DNA of 64,000 nt from Eubacteriales bacterium (GTDB taxonomy: Bacteria; Bacillota; Clostridia; Lachnospirales; Lachnospiraceae): contig JAUNHC010000014.1 of the NCBI GenBank assembly GCA_030524175.1, forward strand, positions 19,075 to 83,074, in the 5' to 3' direction. Of the stretch, positions 15,897 through 25,921 are shown one piece after another. Under the pieces are notes generated by a model, which did no database searches, was not told the DNA's origin, and saw only the letters and a list, made by a program, of their open reading frames with translations. Each line of letters starts with the position of its first letter. The stretch's first letter is position 1. A program made the position numbers and the translations under genes.

Positions 15897-16568
15897 TCAT
15901 GGCAGCCGGAGACTGCTTTTCCACATCATATTCGTCGTAATAAGTTTTTGATAGAGTGATTTGGATTCGTAGATATTTACTCTCATTGTGGCAGCCGGAG
16001 ACAGCCTTTTTATACCGTATTCGTCATAATATATACGAGAGTGATAGGCAACTCTGCAATATGCACTTGGAAGCTCAGCATCCCATTGAAATGCCTCTTT
16101 GCCTTCTGGTAATTCTTTGCCGTTAAAAGCCTGATATACCTCTTCTTCGTTCTCAAAACCGCCATAAAGCAACGCAGCGAATACCATTTGTTTTTTCCAG
16201 TCCTCCCATACCAATTGGTCCGAAACATCTTTCTGCTGAAAAAATAGAGATAACCTCCGGCCTTCGATGACGGAGGAGGTAATTCCTGCGACTATAACCT
16301 TGCTTGTGGGATCAGAGTAATCTTCCACAGGAAAGATCATATCAGAATAAATTTCCGTTTTGCTGCGCACCACATGCATTATTTGCTCTTCGACATTAGC
16401 AATTGTTTCTGACTCTGAGATCTCACCTTCCAACCCTGTTTTTTCCAAAGCATCCGTGATCACCTCATCCTCCAACGGGAAAGTGTTCTGAGGCAGTGCA
16501 TGTTTTCCGCAGGCAACAGTTAAACAAAGCATAGCAAGCACAAAATATACGCATTTAAACCTTTTCAT
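15897..16568 (-). CDS. Lipoprotein of unknown function with duplicated 3' end
   Basis: 223 residues. The start at 16568 is followed by a lipoprotein signal peptide (MKRFKCVYFVLAMLCLTVAC) with Cys as the lipid-anchored residue, so the protein faces outside the membrane. The mature part is acidic with no domain I recognise; residues about 30-100 resemble a DUF4358-like lipoprotein (inference, weak). The 3' end is odd: the stretch encoding RIYYDEYGIKRLSPAATM is followed by a second copy about 93 bases on, read in another frame, where it would give TYYDEYDVEKQSPAAMM. The protein ends in an unrelated tail (NMMWKSSLRLP). This suggests a tandem duplication followed by a frameshift, so the C-terminus may not be ancestral. 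Confidence 0.7.
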   Translation of the reverse strand: MKRFKCVYFVLAMLCLTVACGKHALPQNTFPLEDEVITDALEKTGLEGEISESETIANVEEQIMHVVRSKTEIYSDMIFPVEDYSDPTSKVIVAGITSSVIEGRRLSLFFQQKDVSDQLVWEDWKKQMVFAALLYGGFENEEEVYQAFNGKELPEGKEAFQWDAELPSAYCRVAYHSRIYYDEYGIKRLSPAATMRVNIYESKSLYQKLITTNMMWKSSLRLP

Positions 16569-16723
16569 ACGATCACCATCCATATCCTTTCATCTATGAC
16601 GAGTTACTAGACAAATCCCATGGTGAAATCAGTAAAATATTTTTTATATTTTCATTATATCTTATATATTCTCAGTTTTCAATTATATATTTATCTTATT
16701 TTCAAAAAATAGTAATAAAATAA

Positions 16724-18574
16724 TCAAAAGAGCAAATACTCCGCAATCTCCAGCCCTAAATTCCTGTCTTCCCTTTCAAGGAAACGTGCAGCTGCTTTAG
16801 GATTGTCAGTAATGATCCCGTCAGCCTGACAGCGGAGTATTTTCTCCATTGTTTTCTCCGAATTTGCAGTCCAGCCGTATACTTTTTTCCCCTGAAGCTG
16901 TGCTTGAAACACTAAACCTTTGGAAAGTGCAGTGGTCTCCACACTGTAAGCATCCACCTGTCCCAGATCATATTGTTCTGACAGCAGCAGCATGGAAATG
17001 TAACCTGTCTGCATTTGGGAATCATATTCCTTCACCTGTGCCAGCAGCTTCTTACTCATAGACACCACCATGCACTGATCTTCCATTTCATAGTCCTTGA
17101 TCAAGGCAAGGGTTTTCTCAACCATTCCCTGCTCAAAACCATCGTCTTTCAGCTCTATCATGAGACGGATTCTGCCTTTGGCTGCTTTCAGCATCTCTTC
17201 CAGTGTGGGAATCGGCTCACCTTCAAATCTATGTGAAAAATAGGAACCGGCATCCAAAACTTTTACCTGCTCATAACCGGCCTTCTGCACAGACAGATCC
17301 ACACCAGTGGTCCGTTTAAAATTATCATCGTGCATCACGATCAAGGTACCATCCCTTAACTGCTGTACATCAATTTCCGCTGTATCCGCCTGTTCTGCTA
17401 TGGATGCTTCAAGTGCTGCCAGAGTATTTTCCGGTCCCAGGTCTGCCCCGGCCCGGTGTGCAACAATTTCAACAGGCATGTCTGCTGGCAGGAACATTTG
17501 TCCTCCCAGTTCTGTTTCACTGAAAAGTAAAAGAGCTGTTATTGTGCAGAAAATCACTGCTATCCTTCCGGCAAAACGCCTTACTGACCACTCCCGCCTA
17601 CTTGCTTTCGGACGTATATCACCCCGGTATCTGTGAAAGAGCACAACAGCCGCCGCGTTCATAAAAGCTGACAATAAAGCCCCTCCCGCAATGTTCCACA
17701 CCCCTTGGAAAGCAAGATAATTGAAACGGAACCATTCTTGTGCCTCCCCTGGCTGTGCAAAGTAATCAGCTCCAAAGGCCAGAAGACACACCCCTATGAT
17801 CACTGCAGCAGCAAAGACTACTGCGAATATCAGTATATAGGAAGCCAGTGTTATTGCCGTATAGAGTTTCCGGCCCTTTAAAAGCCTCACACTCTCCCTC
17901 CAGGACTCCTGGAAAGATCTTCCCTCCATAAGAAATATAAAACCGAATAAATAAAAAAAGAGCAACAGATGAAAAATAAAAACAACTGCCGCAAGTCCTA
18001 TAAAAAGATACCAATTCCCCTTGAGATATTCCATAATAAATTCAGGTATCCGCACCAGCCGGAGATAACCGCTGGCATAGGCAAAAAATGAAAACATCAT
18101 GGCCGGAAGCAGCAGAAATACAGGAAGACATCCCGGTTTCAGCATACTAATGGTCCTGGCGGCTGATTTCTTCCATATTCCCCAAACCGTAAGCCGTTCT
18201 CTCCTCCATCCTGCCTGGCAGTACAGGGTAAGTGCATTGATTTCAAAATATATAAATCCCCCTGCTGCCAAAAATATTACAAAAAGCAAAAACACAGCCA
18301 GCGGATGGTCCAGCACCACCAGGATATTCTCCTGTCCAAGATAATTTTCGCCCGTCATGGCCGGAAGACGGCTGAGAAGATACTGCAGTCCGGGAAAAAG
18401 AAATATAAAGCCAAATCCTTTATACAGCATTTCAAATGATAACAGAACACTCCAGTTTCTTAAAATAATGCTGAAAACCGAAGAAATACCATATTTTTTG
18501 TCTGCTTTTCTCTTCAATCTGCTCTCCTCCTCCGTGCAACCATACGCCTGCATCATTCCAATTATTATAAGCAT
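16724..18574 (-). CDS. Membrane-bound glycerophosphodiester phosphodiesterase
   Basis: 616 residues. The first about 345 residues hold multiple hydrophobic helices, matching the membrane domain that precedes many Firmicute GDPDs. The rest is a GDPD catalytic domain with VAHRAGADLGPENTLAAL, DTAEIDVQQLRDGTLIVMHDD and a later IMIELK-like metal-site strand. It cleaves glycerophosphodiesters to glycerol-3-phosphate and an alcohol, and may act on phospholipid or teichoic-acid breakdown products at the membrane. The start at 18574 has AAGGA 7 bases upstream. Monocistronic as far as can be seen; its end is not followed by a clear hairpin. Confidence 0.88.
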   Translation of the reverse strand: MLIIIGMMQAYGCTEEESRLKRKADKKYGISSVFSIILRNWSVLLSFEMLYKGFGFIFLFPGLQYLLSRLPAMTGENYLGQENILVVLDHPLAVFLLFVIFLAAGGFIYFEINALTLYCQAGWRRERLTVWGIWKKSAARTISMLKPGCLPVFLLLPAMMFSFFAYASGYLRLVRIPEFIMEYLKGNWYLFIGLAAVVFIFHLLLFFYLFGFIFLMEGRSFQESWRESVRLLKGRKLYTAITLASYILIFAVVFAAAVIIGVCLLAFGADYFAQPGEAQEWFRFNYLAFQGVWNIAGGALLSAFMNAAAVVLFHRYRGDIRPKASRREWSVRRFAGRIAVIFCTITALLLFSETELGGQMFLPADMPVEIVAHRAGADLGPENTLAALEASIAEQADTAEIDVQQLRDGTLIVMHDDNFKRTTGVDLSVQKAGYEQVKVLDAGSYFSHRFEGEPIPTLEEMLKAAKGRIRLMIELKDDGFEQGMVEKTLALIKDYEMEDQCMVVSMSKKLLAQVKEYDSQMQTGYISMLLLSEQYDLGQVDAYSVETTALSKGLVFQAQLQGKKVYGWTANSEKTMEKILRCQADGIITDNPKAAARFLEREDRNLGLEIAEYLLF

Positions 18575-18636
18575 GCACTTATCCTTAAAATAATATTCTC
18601 ACAGGCATCTTTTGAATAGTGTACTTTCTTAGCAAA

Positions 18637-18678
18637 CAAAAAAAAGATTGGCAAGCACTAACAAAAGCTGCTTACCAA
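18637..18678 (-). terminator. Terminator of the GH2 operon
   Basis: The minus strand reads TTGGTAAGCA...TGCTTGCCAA (one G-U pair) followed by TCTTTTTTTTG. It lies about 65 bases after the GH2 stop. Confidence 0.8.
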
Positions 18679-18743
18679 CCTGTCATTTAATGTTTCTCAT
18701 TTATGTATTATATACTATTTGCCGCCTATGACCTCATACTTAT

Positions 18744-21230
18744 TTACTTAATATCATAGACGCTTCTCACCGTCAGTCCCACCGGCTCTCCCCGGAGGAT
18801 TTTCACCCGGCGTGTTCCGGCATTCATATCAAAATAATTGTCCTCAAGGACAATATCCTGCTCTTCATTTAAGATTTCCACACTGCGCGCATAGGCAGAT
18901 GCTGAGATTTCCACATAACCACCTTCCACACGGCAGGCAAGGTGTGGATTTTCATAACGGAAATATTTAGGATAAGAGAAAATCACTGTGCCTGATGAAA
19001 TGCACTCTCCCTCTTCCCATCCTTCGTAGCTTACATATTCCCTGAATACATCAATCTCCGGCAATTCTTCCTTATCCAGCCATACAGCAGAAAGAGGCGG
19101 AACTTTCACCTGAGTCTCTTTTGGGCTATACCAGGCAACAGGTGTTCCAAATTCATCCCGCACTGCCCATTTCAAAGTGATGATACGCTCTGTCAGTGTC
19201 TCGTTCACAACATTAAGGCGGATGGATTTCTCAAACCGGAAGTGTTGGCGGTTCATATTTGCCTCCTGGGTCATCCACCCCTCTTCGTGGCAGGATACCA
19301 GAACCGGCGCAAAAAAGCGTTTGGCATAATAATGCAATGCTTTCCACCGACCGAAATAATCCACAGAGGACCAGGAGATCACAGGCCAGCAGTCATTGAG
19401 CTGCCAGTACACTGCCCCCATGCATCTGTTGTCATTGCGGTTTCTGCGGAAATGCTCCACACCGTAACGGATGGCATCTGCCTGGAGAAGCTGGGACGCA
19501 TAAATAAAGAGATCAAAATCACAGGGATAGCGGTACATCTGCTGCATATAATTCATGATCTTGCCGTTGGCGCCGTAATTCCTCTGATGTTTTTCCATAA
19601 TATAGGAAAAGGGGTTCAAATCCTCTTGGTTGTCTGTGATAGTCTCCAAAGTCTTTCTTGCAGGAAAAGCCTGGAACCCAAATTCAGAAGCATAACGGAA
19701 ATGGAATTTCCTGTACTCGGAGAAGGGACGGTTACCATGCCACACCTTCCAGTAATGTACATCTCCCCTGTCGGGGTCATTAGGCGCATCAAAGGATCCG
19801 CCGGAGGAAGGGCTTGCCGGCCAGTAAAAGGTCTGAGGATCATATTCACTGAGCACCTGGGGAATGATCCTCTCATACATGAGAAGATAGTCACGTACCT
19901 CAGAAGGCTTTGTCACCCAGCACCCTTCGTCCACAAACATTTCCATCTCGTTGTTTCCGCACCACAGGCCAAGACAGGCATGGTGGCGTATCCGTTTGAT
20001 ATTGTCAATAAACTCCCGGCGGATATTTTCTTCAAACTCCGGCGTCAATTCATAGACAGAGCAGGCAAACATAAAATCCTGCCAAACCACAAGCCCCAGC
20101 TCATCACAAAGGTCATAGAACCAGTCATCCGGATAGAAGCCTCCGCCCCATACACGGATAGAATTAAAATTGGCAAGCTTACAGTCAAGAAGAAGCTTTT
20201 CTGTCTTCTCCCTGCTCCTTCTCCCCAGAAGGTGATCTTCAGGAATATAATCCGCACCCATGGCAAAAACCTCTCTGCCGTTGATTTCATGGGCAAAGCA
20301 TTCTCCCCACTGATCCTTTTCCCTCCGCATGGTCATTGTCCTGAGTCCGATGCGCTTTTCCCAGGAATCCAGGCATTTATCCGTACCTTCATACAGACTG
20401 GCATTCACCTTGTACAAGGGCTGTTCCCCCACACCGTTGGGCCACCAGAGCAACGGGTTGTCAATAGTGATCCGCCCCTGGCTGAAACCCTTGTGAACAG
20501 GCAGACGCAAAGTCTGTTCTCCTCCGTCCGGTGCAGTCACGGTAAAATTGATAAAGAGATCATCTTCTCCGGACGCCTCTCCCTGGCAGGCCAAAACCTC
20601 AGCCTGGGCTTTCACATCCAGATACACCTTACCGTCCTTATGTTCCTGCTCCACGTAAACATTGTCAATACGTGCTGTTGTGATCCCCAAAAGGCTTACC
20701 GGACGGAAAATCCCGGCATCAGGCAGATGTGCACCCCAATCCCAGCCGAACATATAATGGGCTTTTCTCAGATGCATAAATCCCTCATAGGTATCATCAT
20801 TGCCGATATTTCCATATTTCCTGTGGGCATCGGCTATCCATTTCAGAGGAGAATGAAACAGCACACGGATTTCATTTTCACCTTCTGTGAGCAAATGCTT
20901 CACATCGCACTCCCAGATCCGGTGCATATTCCAGGCACTTCCCGCTAATACTCCGTTGACAAAAACATCTGCAATGGTGTCAAGGCCTTGGAAACACAGC
21001 ACCACCCTGTCACAGGACAGCAGCGCACGGTCCACCTTCTCTTTCCGCAGATATTCATAGTCTTTTTCCATCAGAGCACAGATTTTGTCTTCATTGTCCT
21101 TGTAAAAAGGATCCTCCATACTGCCGTTTCTTAACAAATCGGTATATACACTGCCCGGGACTTCTCCTGTCTGCCAGCTTCCCCCTGCACAGCGCATCTC
21201 CCACGTCCCTGTTAATTCCTGCCGGATCAT
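18744..21230 (-). CDS. GH2 beta-mannosidase
   Basis: 828 residues with the beta-mannosidase branch layout of GH2: an N-terminal jelly-roll sugar-binding domain (1-180), an Ig-like domain (about 185-300), a TIM barrel and C-terminal beta domains. The acid/base is Glu428 in [12 protein letters not shown] and the nucleophile Glu516 in [10 protein letters not shown]. There is no signal peptide, so it works in the cytoplasm on imported oligosaccharides and releases mannose from beta-1,4 linkages, as in the Man-beta-GlcNAc core of N-glycans or in beta-mannan fragments. The start lies 3 bases after the isomerase stop with a weak ribosome site, which suggests translational coupling. Last gene of the importer operon, followed by a terminator. 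The mannose made here would feed the isomerase encoded just upstream. Confidence 0.92.
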   Translation of the reverse strand: MIRQELTGTWEMRCAGGSWQTGEVPGSVYTDLLRNGSMEDPFYKDNEDKICALMEKDYEYLRKEKVDRALLSCDRVVLCFQGLDTIADVFVNGVLAGSAWNMHRIWECDVKHLLTEGENEIRVLFHSPLKWIADAHRKYGNIGNDDTYEGFMHLRKAHYMFGWDWGAHLPDAGIFRPVSLLGITTARIDNVYVEQEHKDGKVYLDVKAQAEVLACQGEASGEDDLFINFTVTAPDGGEQTLRLPVHKGFSQGRITIDNPLLWWPNGVGEQPLYKVNASLYEGTDKCLDSWEKRIGLRTMTMRREKDQWGECFAHEINGREVFAMGADYIPEDHLLGRRSREKTEKLLLDCKLANFNSIRVWGGGFYPDDWFYDLCDELGLVVWQDFMFACSVYELTPEFEENIRREFIDNIKRIRHHACLGLWCGNNEMEMFVDEGCWVTKPSEVRDYLLMYERIIPQVLSEYDPQTFYWPASPSSGGSFDAPNDPDRGDVHYWKVWHGNRPFSEYRKFHFRYASEFGFQAFPARKTLETITDNQEDLNPFSYIMEKHQRNYGANGKIMNYMQQMYRYPCDFDLFIYASQLLQADAIRYGVEHFRRNRNDNRCMGAVYWQLNDCWPVISWSSVDYFGRWKALHYYAKRFFAPVLVSCHEEGWMTQEANMNRQHFRFEKSIRLNVVNETLTERIITLKWAVRDEFGTPVAWYSPKETQVKVPPLSAVWLDKEELPEIDVFREYVSYEGWEEGECISSGTVIFSYPKYFRYENPHLACRVEGGYVEISASAYARSVEILNEEQDIVLEDNYFDMNAGTRRVKILRGEPVGLTVRSVYDIK

Positions 21231-21233
21231 CTT

Positions 21234-21917
21234 CTACTTCGCCTCTGGATATTCAGTACAGAGAAGACGGTAGGCCGGCTCGTCCTCCTCAATCGTTGGG
21301 AAACGGCCGATGGGTTCGTAGAAACGGTTGTCATTCTCGTCGTCGTTGCACATGGAAACCTCACCCAGAAGTACCGGACCTGTTCCCGGCTCCAGTTCAA
21401 AATCATGATACATATATTTGTAGATGGTAATACTTTCTCCGGGGCAAAGCTTCACCTGTGTTCCTGCCGGAACTGTGAACTCCCTGCCGTCACAGTTTAC
21501 AGTCACATCTGTATCTGCAAACTGTCCGTCCTCTGTGGAGTTGTAAACACGGATCAGCACGTTTCCGCCGCCCCGGTTGATGATGTCCTCCATTTTCTGC
21601 CAGTGGAAATGCATGGGCGCACTCTGTCCCTCTTTAATATAAAGAAGCTTCTCGGCATAAGTCTTTGTGTATTTTTCCGGCATTTTCAGGTTTCCGTTTC
21701 TCAGGGTAATGAGAGAAAAACCGATCTCGTCAAATTTGCCCAGGCCGTAATCTGTGATATCCCAGCCCAGCATATTCTCTCTTACCTCATCATAATCATG
21801 TCCTTTGCCGGCCCATTCCTCCGGTGTGAAATGACAGAAGGGAGGAAGCTTGAAGCAGCATTTATCAAGCATTGCCTCCATCTCTTTTAAAGCTGCATTG
21901 ATTTCTGAACGTTTCAT
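21234..21917 (-). CDS. D-lyxose ketol-isomerase (D-mannose isomerase activity likely)
   Basis: 227 residues of the D-lyxose isomerase cupin family. Metal ligands are visible: two His in PMHFHWQKMED, the following Glu, and a later His in YMYHDFELEPG. Characterised members interconvert D-lyxose with D-xylulose and D-mannose with D-fructose. In this operon the mannose-to-fructose reaction makes more sense, turning mannose released by the GH2 enzyme into fructose for glycolysis (inference from context). The length fits the family. AGGAGA stands before the ATG. The gene sits between the solute-binding protein and GH2, with a 3-base gap to GH2. Confidence 0.88.
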   Translation of the reverse strand: MKRSEINAALKEMEAMLDKCCFKLPPFCHFTPEEWAGKGHDYDEVRENMLGWDITDYGLGKFDEIGFSLITLRNGNLKMPEKYTKTYAEKLLYIKEGQSAPMHFHWQKMEDIINRGGGNVLIRVYNSTEDGQFADTDVTVNCDGREFTVPAGTQVKLCPGESITIYKYMYHDFELEPGTGPVLLGEVSMCNDDENDNRFYEPIGRFPTIEEDEPAYRLLCTEYPEAK

Positions 21918-21979
21918 AATTTCTGTCTCCTTTCCATAAGAGCAGATATCCGAAGATACCTGCCCTTTATTTTCTTATC

Positions 21980-23476
21980 TTACTTTGATGCTTTCCATTC
22001 GTCAATCTGTTTTTGCATTTCATCAATAACTTCCTGGATACCTGTTGCCTCTAATTTTTTCAGAAGCTTAGGCAGATATTCATCCGGGTCCACAGAACCT
22101 GTATACAGAGATTTTCCAAACTCATCCAGTACATTTCGGAAGCCTGCCACCTGGGTAGTCACCGGATCCAGGTCAAAGTCAAATCCAAAGGAAGGTGCTT
22201 CCTTGGAAGCATCGTTAAACTCTTTAAATGTATTCCACTTATCAAGGGGATCTGTGTCCGGCACATAGGTGTTGAACAGTCCGCCCTGTACCCAGTAGGG
22301 AACCGCATAATCCTTCTTTTTCTCTTCTATAAGTTTTACCTTACAATCATAGATATAGTCCTTTCCTTCTGCTGCTTTTACTTCCTCAGCGTCCGGCTCA
22401 ACTTTTTCCCAGTGTTCCCCTTCAATACCGTAGTTGAGAAGATTTCTCAAATACTCATCTGTGTTTACCAGATTCAGGAATTCCATGGCTTTCTCAGGGT
22501 GCTCGCTGTTTTTATTGATGGCGGTAAGAGCACCGCGGGCAGAAGCATTGGTAACCTGTGTATCCATGATTTCTGATGCAACCACCTCATATCCTAAGGT
22601 TTCTCCCCAGGTAAGCTCTGCATAAGGCTGTCCGTCTCCCTTTGTGACAAAACGCTTCACAGACTTATCATCAGATGCAGTTGCCGCATCCTTGTTGATG
22701 TATCCGGCCTGGTAATATTTGCGCATGGTAGCCAGGGTATCTTTCATTTTATCCGTCTCAAAAACATTTTTCACTGTAAGTGTGTCATCATCATATTCAA
22801 TTCCGATAGGATCCTGGATTTTATCCATGTAGGTAGGGGCTGTATAATCCTTTGTCAGATAAAAAGGTGTCACCTCCGGTTCATTTTCTTTGATGACTTC
22901 AAGCCATGGTTCTAAATCCTCCAGGCTGTGGATGTCTTCATAGGGAATGTCATATTTATCCACATATTCCTTGGTAAATACCCACATAGGGCAGGAACCG
23001 ATTTCCTTTTCGCTGGGTACGCCGTAGGTCTTTCCTTTTACCTTGGCTGCTTCCCAGAAACGCTTGTCAATGACGTCATACATTTCTTTTCCTTCTTTTT
23101 GAAGCATGTCGTCCAGCTCCAGGAAGGCACCCTTGTTGGCATTCTGAAGATAATCGTTAGCCCAGGAACAGGTGAAGCACATGTCCCATTTATCTCCTGT
23201 ATTGATCACTACCTGCATTTTCTGGTTGTAGTCGCCCCATCCGATATTGATCACATTTAATTTTACACCAATCTTCTCTTCTGTATATTCATTCACTTTA
23301 TCGATGACCTTTGGAGCATCCTTCTGGGTATCTCCCACCTGATACCAGGTCAGCTCCACCACTTCTTCACCTTTTTCGTTTGTCTCTGTTTTTTTACCGC
23401 ATCCTGCCAGCATTCCGGCTGCCATCACTGATGCAAGAGTCACTGCTGTAAGCTTTTTAACTATTTTAAATTTCAT
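21980..23476 (-). CDS. Sugar ABC transporter substrate-binding lipoprotein (LplA-like)
   Basis: 498 residues. The lipoprotein signal ends in AAGMLAGC, so the protein is anchored outside the membrane. The mature part has the two-lobe extracellular solute-binding fold (family 1 type) with a long C-terminal region seen in LplA-like proteins paired with LplB/YtcP permeases. The second ATG (23476) is chosen because GGAG stands 7 bases before it; the first ATG is too close. It binds the oligosaccharide taken up by the two permeases encoded upstream. No ATPase gene is present; such importers usually share an MsmX-type ATPase encoded elsewhere. A 213-bp long hairpin separates this gene from the permease gene and may alter relative expression. 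Confidence 0.9.
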   Translation of the reverse strand: MKFKIVKKLTAVTLASVMAAGMLAGCGKKTETNEKGEEVVELTWYQVGDTQKDAPKVIDKVNEYTEEKIGVKLNVINIGWGDYNQKMQVVINTGDKWDMCFTCSWANDYLQNANKGAFLELDDMLQKEGKEMYDVIDKRFWEAAKVKGKTYGVPSEKEIGSCPMWVFTKEYVDKYDIPYEDIHSLEDLEPWLEVIKENEPEVTPFYLTKDYTAPTYMDKIQDPIGIEYDDDTLTVKNVFETDKMKDTLATMRKYYQAGYINKDAATASDDKSVKRFVTKGDGQPYAELTWGETLGYEVVASEIMDTQVTNASARGALTAINKNSEHPEKAMEFLNLVNTDEYLRNLLNYGIEGEHWEKVEPDAEEVKAAEGKDYIYDCKVKLIEEKKKDYAVPYWVQGGLFNTYVPDTDPLDKWNTFKEFNDASKEAPSFGFDFDLDPVTTQVAGFRNVLDEFGKSLYTGSVDPDEYLPKLLKKLEATGIQEVIDEMQKQIDEWKASK

Positions 23477-23518
23477 GATCATTCTCCTTCTTTATCAAAT
23501 ATTTATATAATACTATGT

Positions 23519-23731
23519 CATGATGTCGGGGTCAAAAGGGAGCCGGGGCGGGTGCTGTCCTCTCCAGACAGACTTGCGGAAGCACGCCTGAAAATCCAGT
23601 GCTTACGAAGACTTAGGCGCGAAGGCTCTCCTGAGCGTCTTAGTCGCAGTTGGTACTTAGTTGAAGGGAAGCGAGTGTCTGTCTGGAGAGGACAGCGCCT
23701 GTCCCGGCTCCCTTTTGACCCCGACATCATG
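23519..23731. repeat. Long imperfect hairpin element, copy 3
   Basis: Arms of about 55 bp (23519-23573 and 23677-23731) differ at three positions, all of which still pair as G-U if the plus strand is the RNA. It contains GGGAGCCGGG near the outside and CTCCTGAGC...TCGCAGTTGG in the interior, both similar to the elements at 284-516 and 695-983. It starts 4 bases after the permease stop, inside an ABC-transporter operon. Confidence 0.72.
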
Positions 23732-23735
23732 TCAT

Positions 23736-24701
23736 TTATTCTTTCACAGAGCCGATGGTCAGACCGTTGACAAAATATCTCTGGAAGAAAGGATAAGCGA
23801 AAATAATAGGCAGGGTGGAAATAACAACAATGGCCATCTTGATTGTCTCCTTTGGCAGATTGGCTGCTGCCTTAATACCGTCCACACCCATCATGGACTT
23901 ATTGCTTGCAAGCCAGTCAATGGAGCTTTCAATCTGGATCAGCAGATACTGAAGAGGCACCCATTCCTTGGAATCCATGTACATCATGGCATTGAACCAG
24001 TCATTCCAGTAAGCAAGTGTGAGGAACAAACCAATGGTAGCCAGTCCCGGCAAAGCCATAGGTATGATGATCTTGAAGAAAAGCTTCCACTCAGATGCAC
24101 CGTCAATCTTGGCGGATTCCACCACCGCATCCGGAATACTTGTCTTAAAGAAGGTCCGCAGCACAATGATGTTAAAGGAGTTGAGACATAGGGGCAGGAT
24201 CAGCGCCCACACGGTATCCTTCAGCATCAATACCTTGGTAACTACAAGATAATTGGCGATCATACCGCCGGAGAACATCATTGGAATTGTAATTACAGTG
24301 GTAAAAAATTTTCTGTACGCATAGGTCTTTCTGGAAATTGCATATGCATAGGTACCTGTGAGAAGAAGTCCCAGAAGAGTACCTGCCACAGTAACCAGGA
24401 TGGTAACTCCATAGCTTCGGATAATGTTTTCCCCTGCCTGGACAATATACTTATAAGCATATAAGCTCCATTTCTCCGGAATAAACCGGTATCCATTCAT
24501 GACAAGAGAATTTTCGTCGGTCAAAGAGATAATGATAACAAAGATGAACGGAATCACTGCTGCCAGAGAGCAGATAGCCAGGATAATATTAATGACCACG
24601 TTTGTAGGTTTCTTGACCATATTCCACTCACACTGCTGTTCTTCAATTTTGCGGATTTCTTTATCTTTCTTTCTCTCCGCTCTTTTTTCTGCGAATGTCA
24701 T
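23736..24701 (-). CDS. Carbohydrate ABC transporter permease (YtcP/MalG-type)
   Basis: 321 residues with six expected membrane helices and the CUT1 EAA loop visible in VESAKIDGASEWKLFFKIIIPMALPGLAT, the contact point for the shared ATPase. A charged cytoplasmic N-terminus (MTFAEKRAERKKDKE) precedes helix 1. The second of two permeases, 18 bases after the LplB-like one. Together they form the channel for the oligosaccharide bound by the 21980-23476 lipoprotein. The stop codon is followed at once by a long hairpin element. Confidence 0.92.
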   Translation of the reverse strand: MTFAEKRAERKKDKEIRKIEEQQCEWNMVKKPTNVVINIILAICSLAAVIPFIFVIIISLTDENSLVMNGYRFIPEKWSLYAYKYIVQAGENIIRSYGVTILVTVAGTLLGLLLTGTYAYAISRKTYAYRKFFTTVITIPMMFSGGMIANYLVVTKVLMLKDTVWALILPLCLNSFNIIVLRTFFKTSIPDAVVESAKIDGASEWKLFFKIIIPMALPGLATIGLFLTLAYWNDWFNAMMYMDSKEWVPLQYLLIQIESSIDWLASNKSMMGVDGIKAAANLPKETIKMAIVVISTLPIIFAYPFFQRYFVNGLTIGSVKE

Positions 24702-24719
24702 AGCTTTTCTTCCCCCTTT

Positions 24720-25682
24720 CTAAAACAGTGCATTGTCATTGTCCACCTTAGATACTACCTTGTTGCATACCATAAGGAGTACAAAGCCTACCACCGACTG
24801 GAACAGTGCGGCAGCGGAACTCATACCAAGCTCGCCGTTGGTTTTCAGCGCACGGAATATGTAAGTATCCAGAACGTTTGTCACATCGTACAGCGGGCCG
24901 GAATCCATAGGCAGCTGATAGAACAGACCGAAATCCGCCTTAAAGATGCCTCCCATTGCCATGATCAGCAGGATTGTGATAACAGGCTTCAGCAGCGGCA
25001 AAGTAATATATTTGATCTGCTGCCACTTAGTGGCACCGTCAAGGACTGCTGCCTCATAATACTCCTTGTTGATCCCGCAGATGGAAGCCAGGTAAACAAC
25101 TGTGTTGTATCCCACGCCCTTCCATTGGCTCATGAAGATAATGATAAACGGCCAGTAGCTTTTCGTTGTGTACCAGGAAATCCCGTCTTTCCCAAACTGC
25201 TGCAGAACCCCGTTAAAATATCCCTTGGCAGGATTGAGAAACGCGAAGAGACAGTAGCTGACAACAACCCAGGAAAGGAAGTACGGCAGAAACATTGCAC
25301 TTTGGTAAACCTTAGTCATTGCTTTGTTGCGAAGTTCATTGAGCAGCAGGGCCATAATGATCGGTAACACTACGCCGAGAATGATAAAACAGAAGTTATA
25401 GAGCACAGTATTGCGCAGGACGATCCATGCATCGCCGCTGCTGAAGAGAAACTTAAAGTTTTCCAGACCTACAAATTCGCTGTTCCACAAACTTTCAAAG
25501 AAACCGCCTGACAGACGGTATTTCTTAAAAGCGACCAGAATACCGAATAACGGCAGATAGGCAAAGCACAAAAACCATATGGCACCAGGTAAGCTTAAAA
25601 CTAAAAGTTCCTTATTCATTTTTAACCGGGCCATAAAACTCAGCCCTTCTTTTTTAGCAGGAGCTTTCTTCTTGCTATTCAA
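24720..25682 (-). CDS. Carbohydrate ABC transporter permease (LplB-type)
   Basis: 320 residues, six predicted membrane helices, EAA loop EYYEAAVLDGATKWQQIKYITLPLLKPV. First gene of the importer operon. The start is TTG at 25682: GGGAGG stands 8 bases upstream and no ATG lies nearby in frame, so an alternative start codon is likely. Upstream, the minus strand holds TATAGT after TTTGAG as a possible activator-dependent promoter. The sensor/regulator pair encoded further upstream (25922-29183) is the obvious controller. Confidence 0.92.
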   Translation of the reverse strand: MNSKKKAPAKKEGLSFMARLKMNKELLVLSLPGAIWFLCFAYLPLFGILVAFKKYRLSGGFFESLWNSEFVGLENFKFLFSSGDAWIVLRNTVLYNFCFIILGVVLPIIMALLLNELRNKAMTKVYQSAMFLPYFLSWVVVSYCLFAFLNPAKGYFNGVLQQFGKDGISWYTTKSYWPFIIIFMSQWKGVGYNTVVYLASICGINKEYYEAAVLDGATKWQQIKYITLPLLKPVITILLIMAMGGIFKADFGLFYQLPMDSGPLYDVTNVLDTYIFRALKTNGELGMSSAAALFQSVVGFVLLMVCNKVVSKVDNDNALF

Positions 25683-25921
25683 TACGATAACCTCCCTCTT
25701 TCTTGTACGTCAGAATGACCGCCGGCAGGACATGTGACGCAGCTTTTTTGTATATATTTACTATACTCAAAGTACGTCCTGATTCCTAGTTGAAAACTTT
25801 TAGGTTTCTTGTACATTTTCTAGGGGATTATCCGGAAAAACAACAGCCAGTCCAATGCCTTCCACATTGTTCTGGCTGTAATCACCGGGACTGGCACGCT
25901 GACACCTTCACGTTCAGCACG

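Noticed and set aside
18616-18626. A further GTGTACTTTC site that could extend the YesN regulon
   Set aside because: Only one half-site, with no partner 23 bp away and no promoter in the right place.
19242-20948. A 568-codon open frame on the plus strand
   Set aside because: It lies wholly antisense to the GH2 beta-mannosidase gene, which has full family motifs; the plus-strand product shows no recognisable domain.
25784-25824. YesN-type repeats before the first importer operon (GAAAACTTTT and TGTACATTTT)
   Set aside because: The half-sites differ from GTRYACTTTT and their period is 18 bp, not 23, so I could not support the same operator.
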